A DNA stretch of 64,000 bases from Paracoccus albicereus (GTDB taxonomy: Bacteria; Pseudomonadota; Alphaproteobacteria; Rhodobacterales; Rhodobacteraceae), in assembly GCF_024359525.1 (NCBI RefSeq), contig NZ_JAKZEU010000007.1:1-64000 (forward strand), given 5' to 3'. Position 1 is the stretch's first letter, and each line of letters begins with the position of its first letter. Of the stretch, positions 8,952-16,684 are shown one piece after another. The translations under genes were made by a program, and so were the position numbers. Under the pieces are notes generated by a model, which saw nothing but the letters and a program-made list of their open reading frames with translations, made no database searches and was not told the DNA's origin.

Positions 8952-8968
8952 CTTAAGCCCGGCTTAAG
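8952..8968. promoter_or_regulatory. PmrA/QseB-type box CTTAAG-N5-CTTAAG upstream of an L,D-transpeptidase gene
   Basis: Two perfect CTTAAG hexamers spaced by CCCGG. The second hexamer contains the TAA stop of the upstream dsbA-like gene, so the site sits in the 79-base gap before the 8884 start. It matches the boxes at 6787 and 13070 in hexamer, spacing and period. This suggests the transpeptidase gene has its own promoter controlled by the local response regulator. Confidence 0.7.
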
Positions 8969-9590
8969 ACGCACCGCGCGCTTCCGAGATCGCACTACGC
9001 AGCGTCGTGGCGTCCAGTGCGCCGGGATAGATCGTGCGGCCGATGATAAAAGCGGGCGTCCCGCGAAGGCCCAGCTGGGCGGCCTGCGAGGCGTTCCGCG
9101 CCAGAAAGCCGTCCCACGTGTCGCGGTTACCGCGATAGGCGGCCTGCGCCGCCGCGACGTCGATTCCTGCGTCGCCCAGCACCTCGTCGATCTGGTCGTT
9201 GCTGAGCTTGGCCTCGGTCGCCATCAGCGCCGTGTTGGCATCGTGATAATTCCCGGTCTCCACGGTCCCCAGCACCAGCTGGCTGGCATAGACCGAAGGC
9301 GCGCCGAAGATCGGCCAGTCCTTCATGACCAGACGCACATTTCCGTCCTGTTCAACCACCTCGGTCAGCGTCGGATGGTTCTTCTTGCAGAACGGGCATT
9401 GGTAATCGAAATACTCGACGATCGTCACGTCTCCGTCGGGATTGCCCATGACTGGTCCGTCGGGATCGTGAAGAACGTCGTCGACGGTCATCTCGTCGGC
9501 GCGGGCGCGAAGGGTCATGGCGCCTCCGGCAAAGAGTGCCAGCCCCGCGCTGGCACCTGCACCGAGAATCATGCGTCGATGAATGTTCAT
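8964..9590 (-). CDS. DsbA-family thiol:disulfide oxidoreductase, exported
   Basis: A 208-residue thioredoxin-fold protein with active site CPFC in YQCPFCKKNH at about residue 70, and a cis-Pro region GTPAFIIG near the C-terminus. The N-terminus (MNIHRR, then a hydrophobic run ending RARA) is an export signal. The domain resembles the BdbD/DsbG-like group that works in periplasmic disulfide exchange. It sits in a gene set with DsbD and a TlpA-like thioredoxin, which could supply or remove electrons. Its start overlaps the stop of the next transpeptidase gene by four bases. A second member of the family is encoded at 32.5-33.2 kb. Confidence 0.9.
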   Translation of the reverse strand: MNIHRRMILGAGASAGLALFAGGAMTLRARADEMTVDDVLHDPDGPVMGNPDGDVTIVEYFDYQCPFCKKNHPTLTEVVEQDGNVRLVMKDWPIFGAPSVYASQLVLGTVETGNYHDANTALMATEAKLSNDQIDEVLGDAGIDVAAAQAAYRGNRDTWDGFLARNASQAAQLGLRGTPAFIIGRTIYPGALDATTLRSAISEARGAS

Positions 9591-10384
9591 GTGTTGTCTC
9601 CTTCGGTTAGCGCGGGATTGGATACGGCAGTCGCGCCCGGCGGCGAAGCGGGCGATGATGCGGCTTCTTCTATGATCGGCGGAACCTGACCAGGCGGGAC
9701 GGTCCCCTTGCCCGATTCCTGCTCTGTCAGGACGATCACCTTCGTCATGCTGTCGGTCTGTTCGGCCAGGTGGATGATGTCCTGGTTGAACAGCCTGATG
9801 CAGCCGGCCGAAGTTGCCTGACCGATCGAGGACGGATCCATCGTACCATGAATGCGATAGAACGTGTCGCCCTGATTGTTATGCAGATAGAGGGCACGGG
9901 CACCCAAGGGGTTGTCCAGACCACCCTCGACCCCATCGGCGACAGGACCGTAGAGCTCGGGATTGGTGGCGAGCATGTTGTCGGTCGGCATCCAACTGGG
10001 CCAGTCGCGCTGATAGGGAATATGCGCCTCGCCGGTGAAGCCGTATCCGGCCGCGCCGACGGCAACGGTGTAGCGCACCGCCTTGTCGTTCTTCAGGACG
10101 TGGTAGAGATAGCGCGCGTAGGGATCGACGATGATCGTCCCCGGCGCCTCCTCGGTCCAGTAGTTTACCGTCTGCCTGGCCTTGTCGTCGGACAAGAACT
10201 GCGTCGGCACCGCGTCGATATGGTGGCCGTTGTCGTTCAGCGCGCCGTATTTGGCCGCCGTCTCGGCGCTGATCGCGGGTTGCTGTGGAGCTTCCGGCAC
10301 CGGATCTGGCGGCACCTCCTGCGTTGCGCAGGCCGTCAGCGACAGAATCGCTGTCATGGCCAGAGCGGCTCGGGTCCATTTCAT
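9587..10384 (-). CDS. L,D-transpeptidase lipoprotein (YkuD/ErfK family)
   Basis: A 265-residue protein with a lipoprotein signal (SLTACATQ; lipidated Cys at about residue 19), a linker rich in Pro and Glu, and a YkuD domain. The catalytic segment is HGTMDPSSIGQATSAGCIRL, with the nucleophile in SAGCIRL. The C-terminal 40 residues are low-complexity and Pro-rich. It is translationally coupled to the dsbA-like gene below (four-base overlap) and to the thioredoxin-fusion gene above (four-base overlap), so all are one operon starting at dsbD. It likely cross-links peptidoglycan from a membrane anchor. Confidence 0.88.
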   Translation of the reverse strand: MKWTRAALAMTAILSLTACATQEVPPDPVPEAPQQPAISAETAAKYGALNDNGHHIDAVPTQFLSDDKARQTVNYWTEEAPGTIIVDPYARYLYHVLKNDKAVRYTVAVGAAGYGFTGEAHIPYQRDWPSWMPTDNMLATNPELYGPVADGVEGGLDNPLGARALYLHNNQGDTFYRIHGTMDPSSIGQATSAGCIRLFNQDIIHLAEQTDSMTKVIVLTEQESGKGTVPPGQVPPIIEEAASSPASPPGATAVSNPALTEGDNT

Positions 10385-11199
10385 CGTAATTCCTTCAGTG
10401 CTTTCTGGATCATGTCGTTCAGCGACGCTCGCGAGACCTCGCCGGTCTGGGCCGCAATCAGTTCGCCATCGGCGTCGAAAACCAGGGTTGAGGGAAGGCC
10501 GACGGCGCGAAGCTCACCCATCAGGCGCTGGCGGGGATCCCGCAGCATGCCATCGACGGGCAACTCCTCGGCCATCAGGAAGGTCAACACCTGCTGTTGG
10601 CTTTCGCCCTGATTGGCAAAGATGAAATCGACATCCGGGGAGGCTGCTGCCAATTCGACCATCATCGGCATTTCACGGCGGCAGGGTGGACACCAAGTCG
10701 CCCACAGATTCAGGACTACGGGCTTGTTGCGACCAGCCAGCTGCTCGGTGCCCCCATTCATGGTCAGAAGATCCATAGCGGGCATCGTGACCGCAGGGCG
10801 TGGCAATGCGATGCCGATCGCCAGATGCGTCATCCCGGCCAGCGTAGCGCCGAAGACCAGCGGCTTCAGAACACTCGTGCGCCCGCGCAAAAGTGCAATC
10901 AGGAAGACGGCGACGCCAGCAGCCCAGCCGGCACGCGGCGCGAACCCTCCTTGCCAAAGCTTCAGCGCGTCCAGCGGGTGGGTTGCGAAATCATCCCAGT
11001 TGCCCAGCACGAACCCGATCCGCGCGCCAATGATCCAGGCCAGCAATGCATAACCCGCCCACCGCGCCGCATGAGCAGCGGGTCTTCCCTGCACGCGTGC
11101 GGTGATCTCGACCGTCGTCAGGAACAGAAGGATCGCCGCGATCGCCGCAAGGCGCGCACCATCGAAGGCCAGCGGTCCGATAGAGACAGCGTTCATCAC
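10381..11199 (-). CDS. Lgt-like membrane domain fused to a TlpA-type thioredoxin
   Basis: A 272-residue protein in two parts. Residues 1-125 form about four membrane helices with segments like prolipoprotein diacylglyceryl transferase (ARIGFVLGNW, HPLDALKLWQGGF). Residues about 140-272 form a thioredoxin domain with active site WCPPCRREMP and the cis-Pro loop GLPSTLVFD. The membrane half probably anchors the thioredoxin on the periplasmic side. Whether it keeps transferase activity is doubtful, because the canonical catalytic signature is incomplete. It overlaps dsbD by four bases and the next transpeptidase gene by four, and likely takes electrons from DsbD. Confidence 0.82.
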   Translation of the reverse strand: MMNAVSIGPLAFDGARLAAIAAILLFLTTVEITARVQGRPAAHAARWAGYALLAWIIGARIGFVLGNWDDFATHPLDALKLWQGGFAPRAGWAAGVAVFLIALLRGRTSVLKPLVFGATLAGMTHLAIGIALPRPAVTMPAMDLLTMNGGTEQLAGRNKPVVLNLWATWCPPCRREMPMMVELAAASPDVDFIFANQGESQQQVLTFLMAEELPVDGMLRDPRQRLMGELRAVGLPSTLVFDADGELIAAQTGEVSRASLNDMIQKALKELR

Positions 11200-13046
11200 C
11201 GCACCTTGTCGATCGAGGCCAGCATGTCCTCGGCTTCGACATCGCCGATCAGCCGGCTGGCAGGCGCCTCTGCGCGGGCAGCGTCGAGGAATACCATCGT
11301 AGGCGGACCGGCGGCAGCGAGGCGGCCCATCAGGGCCTGCGCCTCGGCGTTGAACTCGCTGACATCGACCTTGATCGGCGCCAGTCCGTCCAGTGCGGCC
11401 ATTACCGCCGGATCGGAAAGCGCCCCGCGTTCAATGGTGCGGCAGGTCACGCACCAATCTGCGGTAACATAGACGAGCGCCGGTCGTCCTTCGGCTGAGG
11501 CGAGCGCCTGATCCAGTTCGCCGCTGGTGGTCACGCTGGCAAAGCTGGCCTCGGCGGCGTCTGCGACCGGGACACTCCGGCCGGCGAGAGGCGCCAGAGG
11601 GCGTAGCGGATCATCTGCGCCGAGTGCGGCGCCGACGCCCTGCATGATGCCGGTGAAGGCCAGCAGAACCCCAAGGGCAGCAGAGAAGCGGACCCGGACG
11701 GACGACCCACGTTCCAACCGATCCATCGCGCCAAGGAAAACACCCGCGGCAACCAGCAAAGTCGCCCACAAGGCCAGCGTTACGGGTCCGGGCAGCACGC
11801 GCCCTGCCAACCAGACCGCGAAAGCCAGGAAGATGACGCCGAAGACCTGCTTGACGCGCTCCATCCAGATGCCGCTCCTGGGCAGGATCTGCGGACCGAA
11901 CGCCCCCACCGCCAACAGTGGCAGGCCCTGTCCCAGACCCAGGGCAAACAGGGCCGCCGCACCCAGCATGACGTCGCCCGTCTGCGCGATATAGATCAAC
12001 GCCCCGGCCAGCGGCGCGGTCACGCACGGCCCCACGATCAGCGCCGAGGTGAACCCCAGACCCGCAGCACCCGTGACCGATCCGCGCCGCCCGCCGACCT
12101 GTCCCAACCTGCGCTGCAATCCGGCAGGCATCTGCAGCTCGTAAAGACCGAACATCGACAGGGCGAGCGCGACGAACAGGATCGCCACGACGCTAAGCGC
12201 CCATGGCGATTGCAGCGCCACCTGCAGATTGGCCCCCGACCACGCTGCCGCGACGCCAAGCGCGCCGAAGGCCGATGCCATCGCCAGAACATAGGCACCG
12301 GTCAGGACCAGGCCACGCCGCGCGGTCAGAGGTTCGCCCTGACCGGCCAGCATGCCCGCGACGATCGGCACCATCGGCAACACGCAAGGCGTGAAGGACA
12401 GCAGCAGGCCGAAGCCCAAGAAGCCTGCGATCACAAGGGCATTCCCGCCGCGCAGGGCCAGCCCTTCGATCAGGCCGTCGTTCTGCGCCAATGTCAGATC
12501 GGCCGCTGCGGGATCGCTGTAATGCTTCTCGCCGCCTGGCGACCATGCGGCCCCATCAGCCTCGCTGAAGGCGCTGACAGCACCCTCAGTGGACGGCTCG
12601 CCGCCCATGGGCAACGGTGAGACCGTGCCATCGACATCCAGGCGTGCCATCTGGGGCGCGTAGCAGATCCCGTCCTGCTGGCATCCCTGCCACGTCAGCG
12701 TGATAGGCTCATCCTGCGCCGATATCGTCGCCGTCACGCCGCTGCGATAGATCTCCTCGGACCCAAAATATGGGTCGTCGTGGCGTTCTCCGTCCGGCAG
12801 GGCCATCGGGATTGCCGTCGCGTCCGGCTTTTCGGCAAGAAACCTGCCGCGATAGAGGTAATAACCTTCGGCGATCTGCCATGACAGGACTTGCGAGCCG
12901 TCATCCGACGGGGTGACGCTCAGCGCAAAGGCTTCCTCGGGTTGCAAAGGCGGCGATGCGGCATTCGCAATCCCCATGAAATGCCCGAACAGGCCAAGAC
13001 TAACCAGCAGCGCGACGCGGAGGAACCTGAACAATCTCGTCATCAT
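11196..13046 (-). CDS. dsbD: Thiol:disulfide interchange protein DsbD
   Basis: A 616-residue protein with a signal peptide (about residues 1-29), an N-terminal immunoglobulin-like domain with the Cys pair in GCQQDGICYAP, an eight-helix membrane domain containing FTPCVLPM and GPCVTAPL, and a C-terminal thioredoxin domain with DWCVTCRTIE. This is the full DsbD layout. DsbD moves electrons from cytoplasmic thioredoxin to periplasmic partners, here likely the TlpA-like fusion and DsbA-like protein behind it. It heads the minus-strand operon and is divergent from the response regulator gene. A CTTAAG direct repeat lies in the 87-base gap. Confidence 0.94.
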   Translation of the reverse strand: MMTRLFRFLRVALLVSLGLFGHFMGIANAASPPLQPEEAFALSVTPSDDGSQVLSWQIAEGYYLYRGRFLAEKPDATAIPMALPDGERHDDPYFGSEEIYRSGVTATISAQDEPITLTWQGCQQDGICYAPQMARLDVDGTVSPLPMGGEPSTEGAVSAFSEADGAAWSPGGEKHYSDPAAADLTLAQNDGLIEGLALRGGNALVIAGFLGFGLLLSFTPCVLPMVPIVAGMLAGQGEPLTARRGLVLTGAYVLAMASAFGALGVAAAWSGANLQVALQSPWALSVVAILFVALALSMFGLYELQMPAGLQRRLGQVGGRRGSVTGAAGLGFTSALIVGPCVTAPLAGALIYIAQTGDVMLGAAALFALGLGQGLPLLAVGAFGPQILPRSGIWMERVKQVFGVIFLAFAVWLAGRVLPGPVTLALWATLLVAAGVFLGAMDRLERGSSVRVRFSAALGVLLAFTGIMQGVGAALGADDPLRPLAPLAGRSVPVADAAEASFASVTTSGELDQALASAEGRPALVYVTADWCVTCRTIERGALSDPAVMAALDGLAPIKVDVSEFNAEAQALMGRLAAAGPPTMVFLDAARAEAPASRLIGDVEAEDMLASIDKVR

Positions 13047-13069
13047 GACACGCCTGCTAGAGACGCTGC

Positions 13070-13086
13070 CTTAAGCCGGGCTTAAG
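13070..13086. promoter_or_regulatory. PmrA/QseB-type box CTTAAG-N5-CTTAAG between dsbD and the response regulator gene
   Basis: Two CTTAAG hexamers spaced by CCGGG, in the divergent promoter region of dsbD (start 13046) and the OmpR-type regulator gene (start 13134). It is 24 bases from dsbD and 48 from the regulator, well placed to control both and to give autoregulation. The form is the same as at 6787 and 8952. Confidence 0.75.
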
Positions 13087-13133
13087 CTGGACCGACGAAA
13101 GCGTGAGCGTGCCTAAAACGAAGGTCCCGATCG

Positions 13134-13802
13134 ATGCGACTGCTGATCGTCGAAGATGACCCCGTCCTGTCCGACGGGCTCTGCGTTGGCTTGGGCATGG
13201 CCGGATTTACCACCGATCCGGTGACGACGCTGGCCGATGCCAGCGAGGCATTGCAGACTGGGGACTTCGGCGGCGTCGTTCTGGACATCATGCTGCCCGA
13301 CGGTTCCGGCCTGGATCTGCTGACCGAATTGCGCAGCCGCGGTGACCGAATTCCGGTTCTGCTGCTGACCGCGCGCGACCGAGTGCGCGATCGTGTCTTG
13401 GGCCTGGATGCTGGCGCCGACGATTATCTGGGCAAGCCGTTCGATCTTGATGAACTGAGCGCTCGACTGCGCGCGATGCTGCGCCGGCATGAAGGGCGCG
13501 CTGCCGGTCTGATCGCCTGGAACGGACTCAGCCTCGACCCCGCCGCGCAAACAGGCCGGCTGCAAGACCGACTGTTGAATTTTTCGCGTCGGGAGTTTGC
13601 CATCCTGCACGCGCTGATCGAACATCCCGGCCATATCCTGTCGAAATCGCAGCTGGAGGAGCGTCTTTATGGCTGGCAGGAAGAGGTCGAAAGCAACACG
13701 GTCGAGGTCCATATCCACAATCTGCGGGCGAAGCTTGGGCGCGACTTCATCCGCACCGTTCGCGGGTTGGGCTATCGTCTGGCCGGTGAGGATGGCACCT
13801 GA
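13134..13802 (+). CDS. OmpR-family response regulator (QseB/PmrA/TctD-like)
   Basis: A 222-residue two-domain regulator. The receiver domain has the acidic pair in VEDDPVLSDG, the phospho-acceptor Asp at residue 51 (VVLDIMLPDG), LTAR and LGKPFD. The C-terminal winged helix has SRREFAILHALIEHPG, EERLYGW and VHIHNLRAKLG, wording typical of the QseB/PmrA/TctD branch, which recognises CTTAAG-like direct repeats. Exactly such a repeat precedes the gene and recurs at 6787 and 8952. The stop overlaps the kinase start. The signal sensed is unknown; Cu, Fe or envelope redox stress would fit the neighbours. Confidence 0.94.
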   Translation: MRLLIVEDDPVLSDGLCVGLGMAGFTTDPVTTLADASEALQTGDFGGVVLDIMLPDGSGLDLLTELRSRGDRIPVLLLTARDRVRDRVLGLDAGADDYLGKPFDLDELSARLRAMLRRHEGRAAGLIAWNGLSLDPAAQTGRLQDRLLNFSRREFAILHALIEHPGHILSKSQLEERLYGWQEEVESNTVEVHIHNLRAKLGRDFIRTVRGLGYRLAGEDGT

Positions 13803-15130
13803 TGTCGATCAAGCTGCGCCTCTTCCTGATCCTTGCGCTGTCGACCGGCCTTGTCTGGTTGTCGGCCGTCTTGTGGATTGAGGGATCGACGCGGGCGCAG
13901 GTCGAGAAGGTGCTAGACGCCCGCCTTTCGGAGTCCGCCAACATGGTCAGTTCGCTGATCTCTGATCACCGGATTGAGGTCGGGGATGCTGCCAGCCGGC
14001 CAGCGACGATCACCATGCCGGCCAGCGGCGACTATTCGCGACAATTGTCCTGTCAGATCTGGTCGCTCCGCGGCGACCTGATCGGCGCATCTTCGGGTGC
14101 GCCGTCATCGCGGCTGGCGGGGCGCGAGGGTTTTGCAAGCTCCCAGATCGACGGAGAGGAATGGCGCGTCTATTCGGTGCGAAACGACGATTTGGGGGTG
14201 ACCGTCATGGTTGGCGATCGCGTGTCCGTCCGTGATAACCTTGTCTATGATGTGGTGGCTGGCCTTCTGTGGCCCGCGTTGGTCATCCTGCCACTGCTGG
14301 CCGTGCTGATATGGATTAGCGTCGGTCGTGGCCTGGCCCCGCTGGAGCGGCTGGAGACGGCGCTTCGCGCACGAAGCCCGTCCGATCTTAGTCCCTTACC
14401 CGCCGGCAAGGCACCCCGCGAAATTCGCCCCATCCGGCGCGCGCTCAACAGTTTGTTCTCGCAGCTGGAAAGGGTGCGCAGAACCGAGCGCGACTTCACC
14501 GCCTTTGCGGCTCATGAGTTGAAAACGCCGCTCGCCGGCCTTCGCATGCAGGCTCAGATCGCTCGGCAGGCCCGCGACGACGATGCGCGAGCCAAGGCTC
14601 TGACTGCGATCGAGTTGTCGGTCGACCGGACGGATCGAATGGTCCGCCAGCTTCTGGACCTCGCGACTGTCGAGGGAGATGAAAACCCGCCCGAACGGTT
14701 TGATCTGTCAGATCTCTGCGTCGAGATTGCGGCGTCGCTTCGTCAACCTGCCCAAGCCCGCGCAGTGCAATTATCGTGCGATATCTCCGCAGAACTGAGC
14801 TTAGCGACTAACCGCTTTTTGCTGTTTGCAGCGCTGCGGAATATCGCAGAGAATGCGATCCTCGCGTCGCCGCAGAACAGCAAAGTCCGGTTGGCCGCCT
14901 GGCAGGACGAGGGTGAGGTTATCATACAAGTGACAGACGAGGGGCCGGGGATTCATCCGGACGATTTGCCCCGCGTGACCGATCGCTTCTTCCGGGGCCG
15001 GGCGACCCCGTTTCAGGGAAGCGGGCTTGGCCTGTCCATCGCCGCCGCAGCGGTGATTCGATTGCACGGCTCATTGACGTTTCCGACTTATGATAAGGGT
15101 CAAACTGTTGAGGTTGCGTTGCCCGTATAA
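13802..15130 (+). CDS. Sensor histidine kinase (QseC/PmrB-like)
   Basis: A 442-residue membrane kinase. An N-terminal helix (about residues 5-25) and a second near residue 155 enclose a periplasmic domain of about 125 residues. It continues with a HAMP-like region, the phospho-acceptor box FAAHELKTPLAGL, and a HATPase domain with N box NIAENAILASP, G1 box DEGPGIHPDD and G2 box GSGLGLSI. It is coupled to the response regulator gene. The periplasmic part shows no recognisable metal-binding cluster, so the stimulus cannot be read from sequence. Confidence 0.93.
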   Translation: MSIKLRLFLILALSTGLVWLSAVLWIEGSTRAQVEKVLDARLSESANMVSSLISDHRIEVGDAASRPATITMPASGDYSRQLSCQIWSLRGDLIGASSGAPSSRLAGREGFASSQIDGEEWRVYSVRNDDLGVTVMVGDRVSVRDNLVYDVVAGLLWPALVILPLLAVLIWISVGRGLAPLERLETALRARSPSDLSPLPAGKAPREIRPIRRALNSLFSQLERVRRTERDFTAFAAHELKTPLAGLRMQAQIARQARDDDARAKALTAIELSVDRTDRMVRQLLDLATVEGDENPPERFDLSDLCVEIAASLRQPAQARAVQLSCDISAELSLATNRFLLFAALRNIAENAILASPQNSKVRLAAWQDEGEVIIQVTDEGPGIHPDDLPRVTDRFFRGRATPFQGSGLGLSIAAAAVIRLHGSLTFPTYDKGQTVEVALPV

Positions 15131-15175
15131 TGGCAGGAAGCTTTCCGCGAATTGGTTGCGATCATCGATGGTCTG

Positions 15176-15919
15176 CTAGATGTGATCGTGGCCGCCCATA
15201 CGCCCAGGGCGCCAGTAACCCTCCGCTACGATTCGCGTTTTTGACAGCCCAAGCTCCAAGAGCCTGTGACGCAGCTGTCGAACGACGCCCGTCTCGGTCA
15301 GCAGATAGGCGGTTGCATCGCCAAGCTGCGGATTTGCGCCATCGAGATGACGAGTCAGCAAATCGCTGGGTGCGGGGCGTCCGTTACGGTGAAGCCACTC
15401 TATTTTGCAATCGCCACAAACCCTTGGTGCATGCTGCCACTCCGCACTCGGAACTTCGATCACTGCTGATGCCCGCATTCCTTCAGGCAGCGTTTCAAGC
15501 ATGTGCAGGATCGCAGGCATCCCGGTTTCATCACCCATGAAAAGATGATTGTGCGTATCTGTGCGAAGGCTGGTGCGTCCGCGCGGTCCGCGTGCCTGCA
15601 CCAATGTTCCGGGCTGTGCGGCAAGTGCGAATTGGGGTCCAGGCGTCGCACCGTGTAAGACAAAATCGACTGAAAAGCGTCCATCCGGCAACTGGTTGCG
15701 GATCGTGTAATGTCTGCGGCCGAACTCTCCATCACCGGTCGGCAGCATGAAGACCAGATCTTGACCTGGCTTGTAAGGCGGAAGGCCGCCCTTGCAAGAG
15801 AAGATCAGACGCCGCAAGCCAGGATGGAGATCTTCGACTGCCTCGACCCTCAAGTCCAGCACCGGTAGCTCGGGCTTACGCCGGACCGGGTTAGCGTCGG
15901 GGGGTGTCTTTGCATCCAT
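15176..15919 (-). CDS. Siderophore-interacting FAD-binding protein (SIP-type ferric reductase)
   Basis: A 247-residue cytoplasmic flavoreductase. It has the FAD-binding part with RRHYTIRNQ and VDFVLHG (an RxYT-type flavin motif), and the NAD(P)H-side segments MGDETGMPAI and AYLLTETGVVRQLR, as in the SIP family (ViuB/YqjH/FpuB). These enzymes reduce Fe(III) held by an imported siderophore or chelate, releasing iron in the cytoplasm. It is the last gene of the iron-uptake operon, nine bases after hmuV, and converges on the sensor kinase gene. Length is typical. Confidence 0.88.
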   Translation of the reverse strand: MDAKTPPDANPVRRKPELPVLDLRVEAVEDLHPGLRRLIFSCKGGLPPYKPGQDLVFMLPTGDGEFGRRHYTIRNQLPDGRFSVDFVLHGATPGPQFALAAQPGTLVQARGPRGRTSLRTDTHNHLFMGDETGMPAILHMLETLPEGMRASAVIEVPSAEWQHAPRVCGDCKIEWLHRNGRPAPSDLLTRHLDGANPQLGDATAYLLTETGVVRQLRHRLLELGLSKTRIVAEGYWRPGRMGGHDHI

Positions 15920-15928
15920 GGGTTTTCC

Positions 15929-16684
15929 TCAGGCAGTTGTCAGCACGACTGGACAGCCGCGTTTGGGATGGGTGATGACACAGACTTGCTGGCGATAGAC
16001 TTCCTCGATACGTGCTTCGGTCAGCACCTCGGACGGCGAGCCTTCGGCAGCGATGCCCGCGTTTCTCATCAAGACGATCCGATCCGCATGGGCAGCCGCA
16101 AGGTTCAGGTCGTGCAGCACCGCCAGCACTGTCACGCCCCGTCGGGCTAGGTCGACGGAGGCCTGAAGCACCCTCTCCTGATGGCGGAGATCCAAGGGAG
16201 CGGTCGGCTCGTCCAGCAGCACTATCGAACAATCCTGCGCCAGCACGCGGGCGAAGGTGGTTCTGGCCTGTTCGCCGCCCGATAGAGTCTGCGCATCTCG
16301 CCATGACAAGTGCATGATTTCGGCTTGGCTCATAGCCGCGTCTATCGCGCGATCGTCGCCATCCGGTGACAGATCACGAAACGCGCGGCCCATGCTAACC
16401 ACTTCACGCACGGGATAGGCGAAGCGTATCGCGGAGCCTTGCGGAAAAACGGCTCGCAACTGCGCTAGATCGTGCACCTTCAAGTCACTCATCAGTTTGC
16501 CGTTCAGCCTGACATGACCCTTATCAGGCATGAGATCGCCAGCGATGACGGAAAGCAGGGTCGATTTGCCCGCGCCGTTGGGGCCGACAAGCGCAGTTAC
16601 CGTGCCGGGCCGGCAGGTCAAGCTGACGCGATCCAGCAGAGACTTGCCGCCGATCCGCAACGTGATGTCCTGAGCCTCGATCAT
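15929..16684 (-). CDS. hmuV: Heme/iron-chelate ABC transporter ATP-binding protein
   Basis: A 251-residue ATPase with Walker A GPNGAGKST, the Q-loop near AVFPQGS, the ABC signature LSGGEQAR, Walker B SIVLLDEPTAPLD and the switch His in LAVLHDLNLA. The profile is that of the HmuV/BtuD/FecE group. The start at 16684 (MIEAQDIT) gives the usual N-terminus and a four-base overlap with the permease stop. An in-frame ATG at 16723 would add 13 non-conserved residues. It powers import by the permease and binding protein encoded upstream. Confidence 0.92.
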   Translation of the reverse strand: MIEAQDITLRIGGKSLLDRVSLTCRPGTVTALVGPNGAGKSTLLSVIAGDLMPDKGHVRLNGKLMSDLKVHDLAQLRAVFPQGSAIRFAYPVREVVSMGRAFRDLSPDGDDRAIDAAMSQAEIMHLSWRDAQTLSGGEQARTTFARVLAQDCSIVLLDEPTAPLDLRHQERVLQASVDLARRGVTVLAVLHDLNLAAAHADRIVLMRNAGIAAEGSPSEVLTEARIEEVYRQQVCVITHPKRGCPVVLTTA

